A stretch of 64,000 bases of DNA from JBOGCH01 sp051656645 (lineage in GTDB: Bacteria; Bacteroidota; Bacteroidia; Bacteroidales; Marinifilaceae): positions 3,305-67,304 of the forward strand of contig JBOGCH010000017.1 of NCBI GenBank assembly GCA_051656645.1, in the 5' to 3' direction. The position numbers and the translations under genes are program-made. Within the stretch, counting starts at the first letter, position 1. Each line of letters starts with the position of its first letter. This document shows, piece after piece, positions 51,986 through 60,575 of this stretch. Under the pieces are notes generated by a model that saw only the letters and a list, made by a program, of their open reading frames with translations, was not told the DNA's origin and did no database searches.

Positions 51986-52951
51986 TTAGATTTCTCCTCT
52001 ATCTAGTTTCTCACGGATTTTAAGTAGCATATCCGTAGTCATTGATGACAAATCATATTTTGGTGTCCATCCCCACTCATTACGAGCACAAGAGTCGTCC
52101 ATACTGTTTGGCCAACTATCGGCAATTGCTTGTTTAATTGGATCAACATCATAACTCATTTTGAACTCAGGAATGTGTTTGCGGATTTCTGCAGCAATTC
52201 CTTCCGGATCAAAACTCATAGCAGCTATATTGAAGCTATTACGGTGGATTAATTTAGCAGGATCTGCTTCCATTAATTCGACAACGCCATTTAAAGCATC
52301 CGGCATGTACATCATGTCCATATAAGTTCCGGCAGCAATATTACAAGTAAACTCACCTTTACGTACTGCATCGTAATAAATTTCTACAGCATAATCAGTA
52401 GTTCCACCACCAGGAAGAGTTACATATGAAATAAGTCCAGGGAAACGTACACTACGAGTATCTACACCGAAACGGTTAAAATAATAGTCACTTAAAAGCT
52501 CACCAGTTACTTTACAAACACCATACATTGTAGATGTTGAACGTTGAAGCGTATCCTGTGGTGTATTGTTTTTAGGAGTGTCTTTTCCAAACGCACCAAT
52601 TGAACTTGGAGTAAAAACGGCACAATTATTATCCTTAGCAATGTTAAGTGAGTTAGTTAAAGCACCAATGTTAACATCCCAAGCAAGTTGTGGATTTTTT
52701 TCGCCGGTAGCCGAAAGCAATGCAACCATGTTGAAGATTGTATCAACTTTGTACTTACGTACAATCTCGGCATATTTTTGTCCATCTAAAGCATTTAACT
52801 CCTCGAATGGTCCAGCCTCTGCTAAAACTTTACATTTATCAGCACTAATATCCGCCGCTACAACATTGTCCGCACCGTAAATAGCACGTAAATGAGGTAC
52901 TAACTCCGAACCAATTTGCCCTCCGGCTCCAACGATAAGTATCTTTTTCAT
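51986..52951 (-). CDS. NAD-dependent epimerase/dehydratase, L-threonine dehydrogenase-like
   Basis: A 321-residue SDR. KILIVGAGGQIGSELVPHLR is the NAD-binding loop, FNMVALLSATGEKNPQLAWDVNIGALTNSL is typical, and MYGVCKVTGELL carries the YxxxK active-site pair with FTPSSIGAFG as the Ser element. MDMMYMPDALNGVVELM is found in the SDR-type L-threonine 3-dehydrogenases of Bacteroidota, which oxidise threonine to 2-amino-3-ketobutyrate. Substrate specificity cannot be proved from sequence; other sugar-nucleotide epimerases share the fold. Confidence 0.88.
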   Translation of the reverse strand: MKKILIVGAGGQIGSELVPHLRAIYGADNVVAADISADKCKVLAEAGPFEELNALDGQKYAEIVRKYKVDTIFNMVALLSATGEKNPQLAWDVNIGALTNSLNIAKDNNCAVFTPSSIGAFGKDTPKNNTPQDTLQRSTSTMYGVCKVTGELLSDYYFNRFGVDTRSVRFPGLISYVTLPGGGTTDYAVEIYYDAVRKGEFTCNIAAGTYMDMMYMPDALNGVVELMEADPAKLIHRNSFNIAAMSFDPEGIAAEIRKHIPEFKMSYDVDPIKQAIADSWPNSMDDSCARNEWGWTPKYDLSSMTTDMLLKIREKLDRGEI

Positions 52952-53135
52952 ACAACTATTTTGTTTGTTATATACCGATAGTCCAATAATACTCGGTATG
53001 ATTTACAATAATTAATCTGTTTATCTCTTTGTGTTAAACACAATTTATTCTTTGAAAAATTAAACTCTTTTAGCACGTACAAATGTATAAATTTATACAA
53101 ATGTTGACGTATATTTCGCAAATATTTTTCTTTCT

Positions 53136-53618
53136 TTAATTAAACAGCCCTAAATTATCCTTATCACCCTCCTCGTATCCTGTATCTATTGATAAATTGG
53201 CGCTTTTTGACGCTGCTACAGCAAGCTGATCACAACGTTCATTTTCAGGTATAGAAGCATGTCCTTTTACCCAAATAAATTTCACCCTATGTTTGCGATA
53301 TACTACCAAAAATCTCCTCCAAAGGTCAGGGTTCTTTTTCCCCTTAAATCCGGTTTTCTCCCATCCAAAAACCCATTGCTTCTCAACAGCGTCTACCACA
53401 TATTTTGAATCGGAATAAATGGTTACGTCGTTACCTTCTTGTTTCAGTTGTTCAAGACCTTTAATAACCGCAAGGAGCTCCATGCGGTTATTCGTAGTTA
53501 AACGAAAACCGGCAGAGAGCTCCTTTCTATGTGTTCCGGATAATAGCACTGTGCCGTAGCCTCCCGGGCCGGGATTGCCACTCGCTGCTCCATCCGTGTA
53601 AATGGTAATTATTGCCAT
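53136..53618 (-). CDS. rnhA: Ribonuclease HI
   Basis: A 160-residue RNase HI. The four catalytic acidic residues are in place: IYTDGAASGNPGPGGYG (D), NRMELLAVIKGLEQL (E), VTIYSDSKYVVDAV (D) and PENERCDQLAVAAS (D). It removes RNA from RNA:DNA hybrids. It is 5 bp downstream of upp on the same strand. Confidence 0.97.
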   Translation of the reverse strand: MAIITIYTDGAASGNPGPGGYGTVLLSGTHRKELSAGFRLTTNNRMELLAVIKGLEQLKQEGNDVTIYSDSKYVVDAVEKQWVFGWEKTGFKGKKNPDLWRRFLVVYRKHRVKFIWVKGHASIPENERCDQLAVAASKSANLSIDTGYEEGDKDNLGLFN

Positions 53619-53623
53619 TACAA

Positions 53624-54283
53624 TTATAATTTTGCGCCATAAGCCAGGTCACCAGCATCGCCAATTCCCGGATCTATGTATTTTTTGTTGGTTAATTTCT
53701 CATCCAATGTACCAACCCAAATGGTAATGTTATGATCCTTTAACTCCTCTTTTAAGTAAGCTAAACCATCATTACTTGCAATAACTGCAGCAATGAATGT
53801 TTTCTCAGGCATTCCACCTTGCTTTATTAACTCTTTATAAGCAACTGCAAGAGATGCTCCTGTTGCTAACATAGGGTCAACAAGAATTAGGTATTTTCCT
53901 TCTAAGCTTGGTGTATAAATGGAGTCATAACGAATTTCAAAAGACGAGTGATCCTCATTATATTCTCTGCGAGCGGAGATGAAAGCATTTCCCGCTTTAT
54001 CAAAATAATTTAGAAATCCCTGGTGAAAAGGTAGTCCTGCACGCATTACAGATGCTATTACAACTTCGCGTTCAGGAACCATTACCGTAGCCGGGTTAAT
54101 GGGGGTTTGTACAGTAATTGCTTTATACGAGAATTGCTTACTTATTTCGTACGACATTACTTCAGCTACACGTTCCAAATTACGTCTGAAACGCATACTA
54201 TCTTGGTGAACTTCTTGATCTCGTAACTCTGCTATAAATGAATTTAATAGCGAGTTATTGTCATCTACCACATGAACCATCAT
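53624..54283 (-). CDS. upp: Uracil phosphoribosyltransferase
   Basis: UPRT converts uracil and PRPP to UMP. The PRPP-binding motif LILVDPMLATGASLAVAYKEL is clear, with MVPEREVVIASVMRAGLPFHQGFLNYF and IDPGIGDAGDLAYGAKL at the end. I chose the double-ATG start at 54283/54280 (MMVHVVDDNNSLLNSF), giving about 219 residues, the usual length. A longer frame reaches 54373 but adds a non-homologous AT-rich stretch that would leave no room for a promoter opposite the kinase gene at 54398. Confidence 0.95.
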   Translation of the reverse strand: MMVHVVDDNNSLLNSFIAELRDQEVHQDSMRFRRNLERVAEVMSYEISKQFSYKAITVQTPINPATVMVPEREVVIASVMRAGLPFHQGFLNYFDKAGNAFISARREYNEDHSSFEIRYDSIYTPSLEGKYLILVDPMLATGASLAVAYKELIKQGGMPEKTFIAAVIASNDGLAYLKEELKDHNITIWVGTLDEKLTNKKYIDPGIGDAGDLAYGAKL

Positions 54284-54397
54284 ATTATTTTTTAAATTTG
54301 CGATCGCAAAGTAAGTAAATTGAATACTAACAATGAAATTTAATTCCATTTTTTTCTTATTTTGCAGTAGCATATAACATTTTGAAACTTTTCTTTT

Positions 54398-56743
54398 ATG
54401 CGCACCAAAATAGCTATTACATTATTTATTATATGTGCCATATCGGCATTTACTATTTATGTACTTTTTGAGAGTACATTAAAAATTCCTATCAACACTG
54501 ATAAAAACCGCAAACTGGTTCTTATCAGCGAAACACTTTCTATGTTGTATGAAAATGAAATTACAGGACGTAGTGAAAACTTACTAACCTACAAAGGATT
54601 ACAAAATCATATTCAACACATTGACTCACTTAGCCAAAAAATTAATGAAATAGCCCTTTTTTCAACTGATAGTGTACAGCATAGGCAGATAACCGAATTA
54701 AAAGAACTTTTTAAACAAAAAAAAGAGTATGCACGCGTGTTGCACACACTTAACAAAGAGATTAACGATAGTAAAAGGCTCAATGAACTTTTTAGAGATT
54801 TTGAGCAAATAAAGGACTCCATCTATACTCATATCAGAATTGATACCACAATTATTGAAACTGTGGACTCATCCATTGTGGTTGAAAACAAAAAAGGCGG
54901 TTTTCTTAACATGTTTAATAGACCCGAAAGGCAGCTCATTATTAACAACCATGTTGAAGTAAAAACCGATACCGTAATTTCAACTAATAGAGACTCCTTG
55001 CCCATAATGCTAGCGCGTACGTTCTCAGGTTACATAAAGCAAGATTCCATCTCTTTAGCGGGACTAAGAAAAGCTCAAGAACGAATTATTATTAACGATA
55101 AAAAAATTGGAACAGAAATTGGAACTCTCCTCGCTGAGATTGAAAAGGAAGAGTTTGCTACAACTATGCGCCAACTGGAGGAACATAAAATTAGTATTAA
55201 CAAAACAGTAAACCTTATAACCATTATTGCAGCCATAAGCATAATGATTGTTATTTTATTTGTTTACTCAACCTTTAAAGAAATATCGGCAGCAAATAGA
55301 TATAGGCGGCAAATTGAGGACGCCAAATTAAATTTAGAAAACTTATTACACTACAGAGAAAAGCTTATATATACGCTTACGCACGACATTAAAACACCAC
55401 TATCCGCCATATTGGGATATATTACCTTATCGCGCGATTTGCATCCGCAACGACGCATTGAAAACTATTTAAGCAATATGGAACTATCGGCAAACACCAT
55501 TGCCGAATTGGTAACAAACCTGCTTGATTACTCTCGTCTGGAAAACAATACATTGTCCATTCAACAAATTGTGTTTGATCCTTGCGCGCTATTCCGAGAT
55601 TTAAAAGCGTTATTCCTACCCCTTGCCGGACAAAAGAAAATTACACTAACATTTATTATTGACAATAGAATTAACGACTCCTTTATGAAAGGAGATCCTT
55701 TCAGAATTAAACAAGTAGCATCCAACTTAATATCCAATGCCATTAAGTTTACCCAACAAGGCGGCGTTACTGTGTCTGTACAACTATGCGATAATAATTT
55801 TGTTGTTTCCGTGGCTGATACCGGAAAAGGAATTGCACCCGGCGAATTGGAGAATATTTTTAAATCCTTTTACCAACTTGCCGACGGGAAAGCACAACAG
55901 GCAGGTACAGGATTAGGCTTAAATATATGTAAAGGTGTTGCTAAACTTCTAAATGGCGATATCAAAGTAAGCAGTACACTAGGGAAGGGATCTGTTTTCA
56001 CTTTAACCATCCCTTACACGCCCGCACCCCGCGTTGCACCAACATTGAAAGCCGGTAGCTCATTACGCGTTTTGGTGGTTGACGATGACATAATACAAGG
56101 AGGTATGCTACACGAGTTTCTAAGCTCGCGGAAAATTTATACCGATTATGAAAGCGATTCTACAAAAGTATTGGAGCGCTTAAAGAAAGGAAATTACTCC
56201 CATTTGTTTACCGATATACAAATGCCGGACATTGACGGCTTTGCACTATATGATGCTATCAGGAAAGCCGGTTACACGCTTCCGGTAGTGGCCATGAGTG
56301 GTAACCCACAAATTGTTGAACAAGCACAAAAAAGAGGATTCCTATGCGCTATTCCAAAACCATTTGGTCCGCAACAAATTTTATCCATCCTACAACTTGA
56401 AGCCATAAGTGACGATACAGTACCACTTCCTCCATTACAAATTATTCCCTTTGGCATTGCATCCCTAGCGGCATATTGTGACACAGAGGATGCACTAAAG
56501 GAAATTATTGATGCCTTTATTAAACAATCAGACCAGGACATCGCTTTATTACTCCAAGCAGATAGTACCATTGTGAAACAAACAGCACATAGAATGCTTA
56601 ACATGTTTAGACAATTAAACATTGAACCTATGTTGGACTTATTGGCACAAGCCGAGAAGGAAGGGATTATCGATGCTAAGATGATGGATATTTGGTGCGA
56701 AGTAAGAACCACGATAATGGCATGGCTCGATGAAAAAAGGTGA
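54398..56743 (+). CDS. Hybrid sensor histidine kinase with receiver and HPt-like domains
   Basis: A 781-residue inner-membrane kinase: first helix about 5-24, a helical periplasmic sensor (25-270), second helix about 272-293, HisKA with H329 (LTHDIKTPLSAILGYI), HATPase (NLISNAIKFTQQGGV, VADTGKGIAP, GTGLGLNICKGVAKLL), receiver with D606 (HLFTDIQMPDIDGF) and a C-terminal four-helix HPt-like domain with H731 (TAHRMLNMFRQLN). The phospho-relay order His-Asp-His would pass phosphate on to a separate receiver. The sigma-54 response regulator encoded convergently 6 bp away is the obvious candidate. Confidence 0.95.
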   Translation: MRTKIAITLFIICAISAFTIYVLFESTLKIPINTDKNRKLVLISETLSMLYENEITGRSENLLTYKGLQNHIQHIDSLSQKINEIALFSTDSVQHRQITELKELFKQKKEYARVLHTLNKEINDSKRLNELFRDFEQIKDSIYTHIRIDTTIIETVDSSIVVENKKGGFLNMFNRPERQLIINNHVEVKTDTVISTNRDSLPIMLARTFSGYIKQDSISLAGLRKAQERIIINDKKIGTEIGTLLAEIEKEEFATTMRQLEEHKISINKTVNLITIIAAISIMIVILFVYSTFKEISAANRYRRQIEDAKLNLENLLHYREKLIYTLTHDIKTPLSAILGYITLSRDLHPQRRIENYLSNMELSANTIAELVTNLLDYSRLENNTLSIQQIVFDPCALFRDLKALFLPLAGQKKITLTFIIDNRINDSFMKGDPFRIKQVASNLISNAIKFTQQGGVTVSVQLCDNNFVVSVADTGKGIAPGELENIFKSFYQLADGKAQQAGTGLGLNICKGVAKLLNGDIKVSSTLGKGSVFTLTIPYTPAPRVAPTLKAGSSLRVLVVDDDIIQGGMLHEFLSSRKIYTDYESDSTKVLERLKKGNYSHLFTDIQMPDIDGFALYDAIRKAGYTLPVVAMSGNPQIVEQAQKRGFLCAIPKPFGPQQILSILQLEAISDDTVPLPPLQIIPFGIASLAAYCDTEDALKEIIDAFIKQSDQDIALLLQADSTIVKQTAHRMLNMFRQLNIEPMLDLLAQAEKEGIIDAKMMDIWCEVRTTIMAWLDEKR

Positions 56744-56748
56744 GAAGA

Positions 56749-58074
56749 TTAAATCTCCTCACCTGTAATACCATAATAGGCTAATTTATTATATAGCGTT
56801 TTCCTATCTATTTGAAGCAACTGCGCAGCCTTACTTTTATTGTTACGCGTTTCGCGTAGTGCTGCTATAATGCGTTCTTGTTCATTATCAACAAAATGGT
56901 TAACCTCTTGTGGTTGCTCAATAATTTGTAAAAATTCATCGCTCAATGCGTTCCTATCTATATACTCTCCTTGTGTTAACAGACAGGCACGTTTAACCAT
57001 ATTCTTCATCTCACGCAAATTCCCAGACCATCTATACTGCGTTAGCAGCTTTTCAACATCCGGACTAAAACCAACAACATCCTTTCCTAATTCACTATTA
57101 GCCTGATCCAGGAATAGATTAAGGAACATCGGAATATCGGCCTTACGCTCTCTTAATGGAGGTACAATTAACGTAAATTCATTTAATCTGTGATACAAGT
57201 CCTCTCTAAATTCTCCTTTAGCCACAGCCTCCTCTAAATTCTCATTTGTAGCCGATATAACTCGAATATCTACCGTTTTCTCAATAGTCCCACCAACAGG
57301 TTTTATACGTTTTTCTTGAAGCGCACGCAAAAGCAACACCTGAATATCGTAATTTAAATTACCAACTTCATCTAAGAATATAGTACCACCATCGGCTTCT
57401 TCAAGGAGTCCTACCTTATCCGTAACCGCTCCCGTAAAAGATCCCTTAATATGTCCAAAAAACTCACTCGCTGCCAAATCCTTTGGTATAGAACCACAGT
57501 CCACTGGGACAAACTTGGCATCCTTACGCTTACTAAGCAAGTGTATACGTTTAGCTACGTACTCCTTTCCCGTTCCACTTTCTCCCCTTATAAGCACAGA
57601 CATATCCGTAGGTGCCACCAATGACAGATGGTGATATAGCTTACGCGATTTTTCATCCACACCCTCAATGTATGTTGGCGCACTCTCCGTTACAACCTTA
57701 GGTGTATCTTTTTTGAGTACTTGCTCTATCTTGGATAATAACTCCTCCGGCGGAATTGGTTTAGTTAAATAATCAAATGCACCATACTGCATAGCTGTTA
57801 CCGCAGTATGTATATCAGCATATCCCGTTAGCATTATTACGGGAATGGCAGGATTAAAACTTTTCATTTGTTTTAAAAGTTCTATACCCATACCATCGGG
57901 TAAACGCAAGTCAACTATGCACAACTGGTACTCATGGTCGCAGAACTGTTTATATCCATCGGCCATTGTAGATGCCAATGTCACTTCATATCCTTTTTTA
58001 TGAAGCCAATTCTTTAACATTAAAGCGAATACCGAGTCATCGTCAACAAAAAGTATTTTATTCATCGTGCACAT
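56749..58074 (-). CDS. NtrC-family sigma-54-dependent response regulator
   Basis: A 441-residue regulator: receiver (about 5-120, D55 in CIVDLRLPDG), AAA+ domain with Walker A GESGTGKE (164-171), the sigma-54 contact loop GSFTGA (211-216, a variant of the usual GAFTGA), Walker B GGTIFLDEVGNL, and a C-terminal Fis-type helix-turn-helix (NNKSKAAQLLQIDRKTLYNKLAYYGI). It needs an RpoN RNA polymerase. The likely start is M4 (58065, MNKILFVDDD). It is convergent with the hybrid kinase, 5 bp between their stops; such neighbours are usually cognate. Confidence 0.96.
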   Translation of the reverse strand: MCTMNKILFVDDDSVFALMLKNWLHKKGYEVTLASTMADGYKQFCDHEYQLCIVDLRLPDGMGIELLKQMKSFNPAIPVIMLTGYADIHTAVTAMQYGAFDYLTKPIPPEELLSKIEQVLKKDTPKVVTESAPTYIEGVDEKSRKLYHHLSLVAPTDMSVLIRGESGTGKEYVAKRIHLLSKRKDAKFVPVDCGSIPKDLAASEFFGHIKGSFTGAVTDKVGLLEEADGGTIFLDEVGNLNYDIQVLLLRALQEKRIKPVGGTIEKTVDIRVISATNENLEEAVAKGEFREDLYHRLNEFTLIVPPLRERKADIPMFLNLFLDQANSELGKDVVGFSPDVEKLLTQYRWSGNLREMKNMVKRACLLTQGEYIDRNALSDEFLQIIEQPQEVNHFVDNEQERIIAALRETRNNKSKAAQLLQIDRKTLYNKLAYYGITGEEI

Positions 58075-58081
58075 TTTTAGC

Positions 58082-58637
58082 TGCTACGAAGATAATCAAA
58101 TCTCAGTATTCAACAAATGGAATTACTCTTGTTATCATTACAGCATGGAAAAAACAACCTCACAGGGGTTAGCAGCCCTCCCATGCACCAAGTGCAAAAA
58201 GAGGTATGTATTAGTAATTACGGCACATAAAATATATTCCACAACCACGCCATGGCAATGGCGTATCCCTCCTGTGGGTTTCGACTAGGTTACGGCAAGG
58301 TTTCGACTAGGTTTCTACTAGTATTGCACCCCAATAGTAGTCGAAACCTTGTCGTAACCTAGTCGAAACCTAGTAGAAACCCTTAACCGGGGTAAAGGAA
58401 TTTGGCATCAAATTTCAAGTACTAATTTCCTAAACATTACCACGCAAATATACATGTAGAATATTTCCACACTTTCCACACTTTAAATCTACACATCCAC
58501 AATATTATTATTTATGTACACAAATTCAATATTTTTACTTTGTGTTGATTTTCAATCAATTACAACTTATTTAAATATTTATTCTGTTTTTGGCACACTA
58601 TTCTCATAGTAATAGGTGAAATCAAATGATAAGAGTC
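58082..58637. other. Divergent intergenic region, about 550 bp
   Basis: Between the NtrC-type regulator and the small exported protein gene. It contains the third 11-bp-unit inverted array (58277-58381). A short frame starting MEKTTSQGLAALPC (58145) reads into the array and is not considered a gene. No sigma-54 -24/-12 site (TGGCA-N6-TGCA type) was recognised with confidence. Confidence 0.5.
58277..58381. repeat. Inverted array of 11-bp units, locus 3 (4 + 17-bp core + 4)
   Basis: Left units: GGTTTCGACTA (58277), GGTTACGGCAA (58288), GGTTTCGACTA (58299), GGTTTCTACTA (58310). Core GTATTGCACCCCAATAG (58321-58337), whose TATTG and CAATA pair. Right units: TAGTCGAAACC (58338), TTGTCGTAACC (58349), TAGTCGAAACC (58360), TAGTAGAAACC (58371). 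Same architecture as the arrays near 26.4 and 47.3 kb but with GACTA in place of ATTCA after the shared GGTTTC. Confidence 0.88.
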
Positions 58638-58964
58638 ATGAAACAGTTGATATTACTTTTAACTTTAGCTACACTACCACTGGTTTTTACCGGGGTAAAT
58701 AAAAGTGAGCTTAAAGCGTCTCCACGCTGGGAACGTAATATCGCGTTACTTCCTGAAGCAATTAAGGAGACTCTCGCGGTGGCTTTCCCTACATACATCA
58801 TTGTTGAGTATGCAAAAATGCCTCGTGGAAATTATAAAATTCTGCTTAGAGGAGCTGAGGATGCAATGTATATTTTGCTAACACCTAAAGGCGACCTTGT
58901 TGACGAAGCAGGAGCTATAAAGCTAACATTTGATCATAAACAACGACATATTATTTTATTCTAA
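58638..58964 (+). CDS. Small exported protein, PepSY-like
   Basis: About 108 residues from the start MKQLILLLTLATLPLVFTG (signal peptide). A second in-frame ATG 12 bp upstream (58626) is less likely. The mature part contains LPEAIKETLAVAFPTYIIVEYAKMPRGNYKILLRGAEDAMYILLTPKGDLVDE, a PepSY-like arrangement (helix followed by strands with a G-N-Y-K turn) seen in small periplasmic proteins of Bacteroidota. No firm family; function unknown. It ends before a strong terminator. Confidence 0.68.
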   Translation: MKQLILLLTLATLPLVFTGVNKSELKASPRWERNIALLPEAIKETLAVAFPTYIIVEYAKMPRGNYKILLRGAEDAMYILLTPKGDLVDEAGAIKLTFDHKQRHIILF

Positions 58965-58974
58965 ATGGTGATTG

Positions 58975-59019
58975 GGGTAGAGCTTCTTTCCGTACCCAAC
59001 TGGCTCTACCCTTTCTTTT
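58975..59019 (+). terminator. Rho-independent terminator after the PepSY-like gene
   Basis: GGGTAGAGC and GCTCTACCC arms with a 19-nt loop, then TTTCTTTT. It starts 11 bp after the stop codon. Confidence 0.85.
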
Positions 59020-59071
59020 GAATTAAGATACTGATTCATTCAGGTAAATAGATAGATCTCATCAATGTAAG

Positions 59072-59116
59072 AATACCGGTTCATCTCGTGCAGGGAGATA
59101 ACCGGTATTTTTCTTT
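59072..59116. terminator. Second hairpin, facing the DoxX-like gene
   Basis: AATACCGGTT pairs with AACCGGTATT, with ATCTC/GAGAT inside and T5-C-T4 following on the plus strand. It lies 25 bp from the stop of the minus-strand DoxX gene and may stop transcription from both sides. Confidence 0.75.
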
Positions 59117-59140
59117 TCACTTGTTTTATAGGATAAATCC

Positions 59141-59512
59141 TTACTCGTCCTTCGCACTTATTCCCGCATTGGCATAAATCATTAAACAACCGGCAATCAT
59201 AGAAGTTGCGAATGCTAAATGTATAAAACTGCTTGGTCCGGCAAAATGAGGAATAATTTCAAAAGCCATAACAATTAGCAATAGTAATACGGTTAAAAGT
59301 GTACTTACTTTTACAATAATATTGAAAAGGAAACTTATTGCCGTACAACACCAAAGTGCTCCAACAAGATACATCCAAAATTTCCCCGATCCTAACCAGG
59401 CAGGTATAGCATCGGCCATCTCGGCACCATATCTAAAATGAATCCATCCGGCAATTAAGAAACAGATTCCTATCAACATTCGTCCAAATGCAAACAAATT
59501 TTTCATAATCAT
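59141..59512 (-). CDS. DoxX-family membrane protein
   Basis: A 123-residue protein with four membrane helices (about 8-24 RMLIGICFLIAGWIHF, 45-63, 68-88 VSTLLTVLLLLIVMAFEI, 97-115). GRMLIGICFLIAGWIHFRYGAEMADAIPAWLG is characteristic of DoxX/DoxD-like proteins. Their roles vary and are not established in Bacteroidales. It is alone and followed by a hairpin. Confidence 0.83.
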   Translation of the reverse strand: MIMKNLFAFGRMLIGICFLIAGWIHFRYGAEMADAIPAWLGSGKFWMYLVGALWCCTAISFLFNIIVKVSTLLTVLLLLIVMAFEIIPHFAGPSSFIHLAFATSMIAGCLMIYANAGISAKDE

Positions 59513-59705
59513 ATCATTTTAATTATTCATACCACTGATACGACTACGTGAATTGAATTGTTATTCAATAGGATAGACTCATTTAGATTATAATTACTCA
59601 TTGCCACTATCCAGAAGTATCAACAGGACGAGAATAAACCAATATTCAACTTGGTATAAATGGGAAAAACGTTTTATTTTGCAGCATCTTATATAAAAGT
59701 ATACT

Positions 59706-60575
59706 ATGAATCAACTCATCATTGTAATTCCAATACTAACATTAATGATGTTTCTTATTGGGTTAGAGCTTAAGACTGCCGACATTAAAATTGCATTTAA
59801 ATCGCCTGCTGCACTTATTATTGGCCTATTGGGACAACTTGTTTTATTACCCATTATAGCCCTATTAATTGCTATGTTATTTAATATGCCAACAACATTT
59901 TTTATTGGGTTTATGCTTATTGCTTGCTGTCCGGGAGGCAGCTCATCCAATGTGTTAACCTATTTGGCAAAAGGAGATGTTGCCCTCTCTGTTGTACTTA
60001 CCACAATGAGCAGTGTGATAACACTAATAACTCTTCCGCTTTATATGTCCTACATTCTATATAAAACTGAATTTGTATCCGATAATACTGTTGATTTTCC
60101 TATAAAAATGATGGTGATACAAAACATTGTGTTAATACTACTACCCATATGCATAGGGATGTTGATACAATATTATAAAAAGAACTGGGCACATAAATGC
60201 GCCCAGTTTATACAGAAAGGCATTACACCTGCCCTATTATTGATGATATTCCTTTTTTGTGTTGAACACCATATTACTATAGCCCGCTATTTTAAACAAC
60301 TAGGAATGTCGTCCTTGCTTTTATTATCGTCAACACTTTTTGTAGGCTTGCTATTGGCCCGCTGGTATAATCTGCATATTGCACAACGTAAAACAATAAC
60401 AATAGAGATTGGTATTCAGAATGCTGCACAGGCCATTGCACTAGCATGCAGTCCTCTTGTATTTAACAACACCGAGATGGCTATACCTGCCATTGTTTAT
60501 GCCATAATAATGAATGGAATAATTCTGGGTTATGTATTTATACCGAACTTGCTACAAAGAAAAGCGAGAGTATAA
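59706..60575 (+). CDS. Bile acid:sodium symporter family protein
   Basis: A 289-residue polytopic membrane protein with about nine helices. FMLIACCPGGSSSNVLTYLAKGDVALSVVLTTMSSVITLITLP carries the family motif (CPGGxxSN), and IEIGIQNAAQAIALACSPLVF matches the second conserved crossing (ExGxQNxxLA). It would import an organic anion with sodium; bile acid is the founding substrate but many bacterial members carry others. It converges with the M48 protease gene, with adjacent stops. Confidence 0.92.
   Translation: MNQLIIVIPILTLMMFLIGLELKTADIKIAFKSPAALIIGLLGQLVLLPIIALLIAMLFNMPTTFFIGFMLIACCPGGSSSNVLTYLAKGDVALSVVLTTMSSVITLITLPLYMSYILYKTEFVSDNTVDFPIKMMVIQNIVLILLPICIGMLIQYYKKNWAHKCAQFIQKGITPALLLMIFLFCVEHHITIARYFKQLGMSSLLLLSSTLFVGLLLARWYNLHIAQRKTITIEIGIQNAAQAIALACSPLVFNNTEMAIPAIVYAIIMNGIILGYVFIPNLLQRKARV

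Noticed and set aside
53080..53101. Symmetric ACAAATGT-type repeats upstream of the SDR gene, possible operator
   Set aside because: AT-rich symmetric words are common here; the -7-like match lacks a -33 box and no regulator is nearby, so support is too weak to list as a feature.
54284..54373. N-terminal extension of upp to an upstream ATG
   Set aside because: The added 30 residues are not part of the UPRT fold and would occupy the only promoter space between upp and the divergent kinase gene.
56272..56712. A 146-codon minus-strand frame
   Set aside because: Antisense to the receiver and HPt part of the hybrid kinase; no independent evidence.
58067..58288. A 73-codon plus-strand frame containing CTKCKKRY
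   Set aside because: Overlaps the start of the NtrC-type gene on the other strand and ends in the 11-bp array; the CxxC looks accidental.
59037..59045. A lone TTCAGG word that resembles an 11-bp unit
   Set aside because: Single partial copy without an inverted partner or core.
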